The notes beneath the pieces are model-generated. The model was not told where the DNA came from. It worked only from the letters and a program-made list of their open reading frames with translations, and did no database searches. A stretch of DNA of 5,578 nucleotides from Candidatus Gastranaerophilales bacterium (GTDB taxonomy: Bacteria > Cyanobacteriota > Vampirovibrionia > Gastranaerophilales > Gastranaerophilaceae), in NCBI GenBank assembly GCA_900752845.1, contig CAADWU010000053.1, positions 1 through 5,578 on the forward strand, given 5' to 3'. Position numbers and translations under genes: made by a program. This document shows positions 5,458 through 5,578 of this stretch, one piece after another; position 1 is the stretch's first letter; the number at the start of each line of letters is the position of its first letter.

Positions 5458-5578
5458 TGAGCAACCAGCGTAGCGCAAGTGAGCTGAGGGCGACGACTTT
5501 GCGGAGTCGGCTTGCGTGAGCATGACGAGCAGGCAAAGTCAAGACCCGTTAAATGCGAACGAGCAAGAAGCCGCTGGA
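5458..5578. other. GC-rich block of unknown nature at the right edge
   Basis: Positions 5461-5578 are about 58% GC by hand count (69 of 118), in sharp contrast to the AT-rich gene that ends at 5436. The block begins within a few bases of the run TTAAAAAATGA and is rich in AGC, GAG and GCG words. It contains small inverted repeats such as CGACT-TTGCGG-AGTCG. One frame (codons at 5483, 5486 and so on) is open to the window edge, while the other two forward frames stop early. It could be the start of a gene of unlike composition, a dispersed repeat, or a structured RNA. I recognise no known RNA family in it. Confidence 0.5.
5522..5578 (+). CDS. Possible start of a further gene, cut by the window edge
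   Basis: From ATG 5522 the frame reads MTSRQSQDPLNANEQEAAG without a stop to the last base. The same frame is open upstream to 5483. The composition (Asn, Glu, Gln, Ala) is protein-like, but there is no convincing Shine-Dalgarno site and only 19 codons are visible. Another ATG at 5457 in a different frame closes at 5517-5519 after 20 codons. No function can be given. Confidence 0.25.
   Translation, partial: MTSRQSQDPLNANEQEAAG

Noticed and set aside
5452..5486. Minus-strand rho-independent terminator (GC-rich block followed by six T on the reverse strand)
   Set aside because: The only stem found near the T run is a four-pair CAGC/GCTG with a long loop, too weak, and no minus-strand gene is visible to be terminated.

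Overview
The window comes from an AT-rich bacterial chromosome: hand counts of sample lines suggest roughly 30-40% GC in most genes. All recognisable genes are on the + strand, and ribosome binding sites of the AGGAG type precede the starts that can be judged. No mobile element, tRNA, rRNA or CRISPR array was found. Two adjacent prepilin-like proteins with a FTLxE...GIVAAMTMPxLI start, next to housekeeping genes of ordinary bacterial type, suggest an uncultured gut lineage such as Gastranaerophilales (Vampirovibrionia/Melainabacteria). That assignment rests on remembered family style, not on a search.

Layout: (1) 1-1061, the 3' part of a dihydropteroate synthase gene (folP) whose beginning probably lies left of the window; it carries an extra N-terminal domain. 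(2) 1095-1865, a prepilin-like secreted or pilus-type protein with its own promoter inside the folP tail and a TTG start. (3) 1932-2809, a paralogous prepilin-like gene. Its only well-placed ATG and Shine-Dalgarno site are separated from the body by a run of ten G and are out of frame with it. (4) 2874-4316, gatB, tRNA amidotransferase subunit B. (5) A strong stem-loop at 4321-4352. (6) 4378-5436, a two-SIS-domain protein matching the isomerase half of GlmS without the glutaminase half. (7) 5458-5578, a GC-rich block (about 58% GC by hand count) of unknown nature that may hold the start of another gene.

The housekeeping genes serve folate synthesis, Gln-tRNA/Asn-tRNA formation and amino-sugar phosphate metabolism, and do not form one pathway. 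The two prepilin-like genes form a separate surface or secretion unit inserted between them.

The most interesting signal is the G10 tract in the second prepilin-like gene. Of the three possible reading registers after the tract, two hit a stop within about 25 bases and only one opens into the prepilin. The tract at 10 G gives the OFF register; 8 or 11 G would give an intact protein of 291 or 292 residues. This is the layout of a phase-variable contingency gene, although a homopolymer sequencing or assembly error must be excluded. A 23-bp direct repeat shared in the same codon phase by the two prepilin-like genes offers a second possible switching route.
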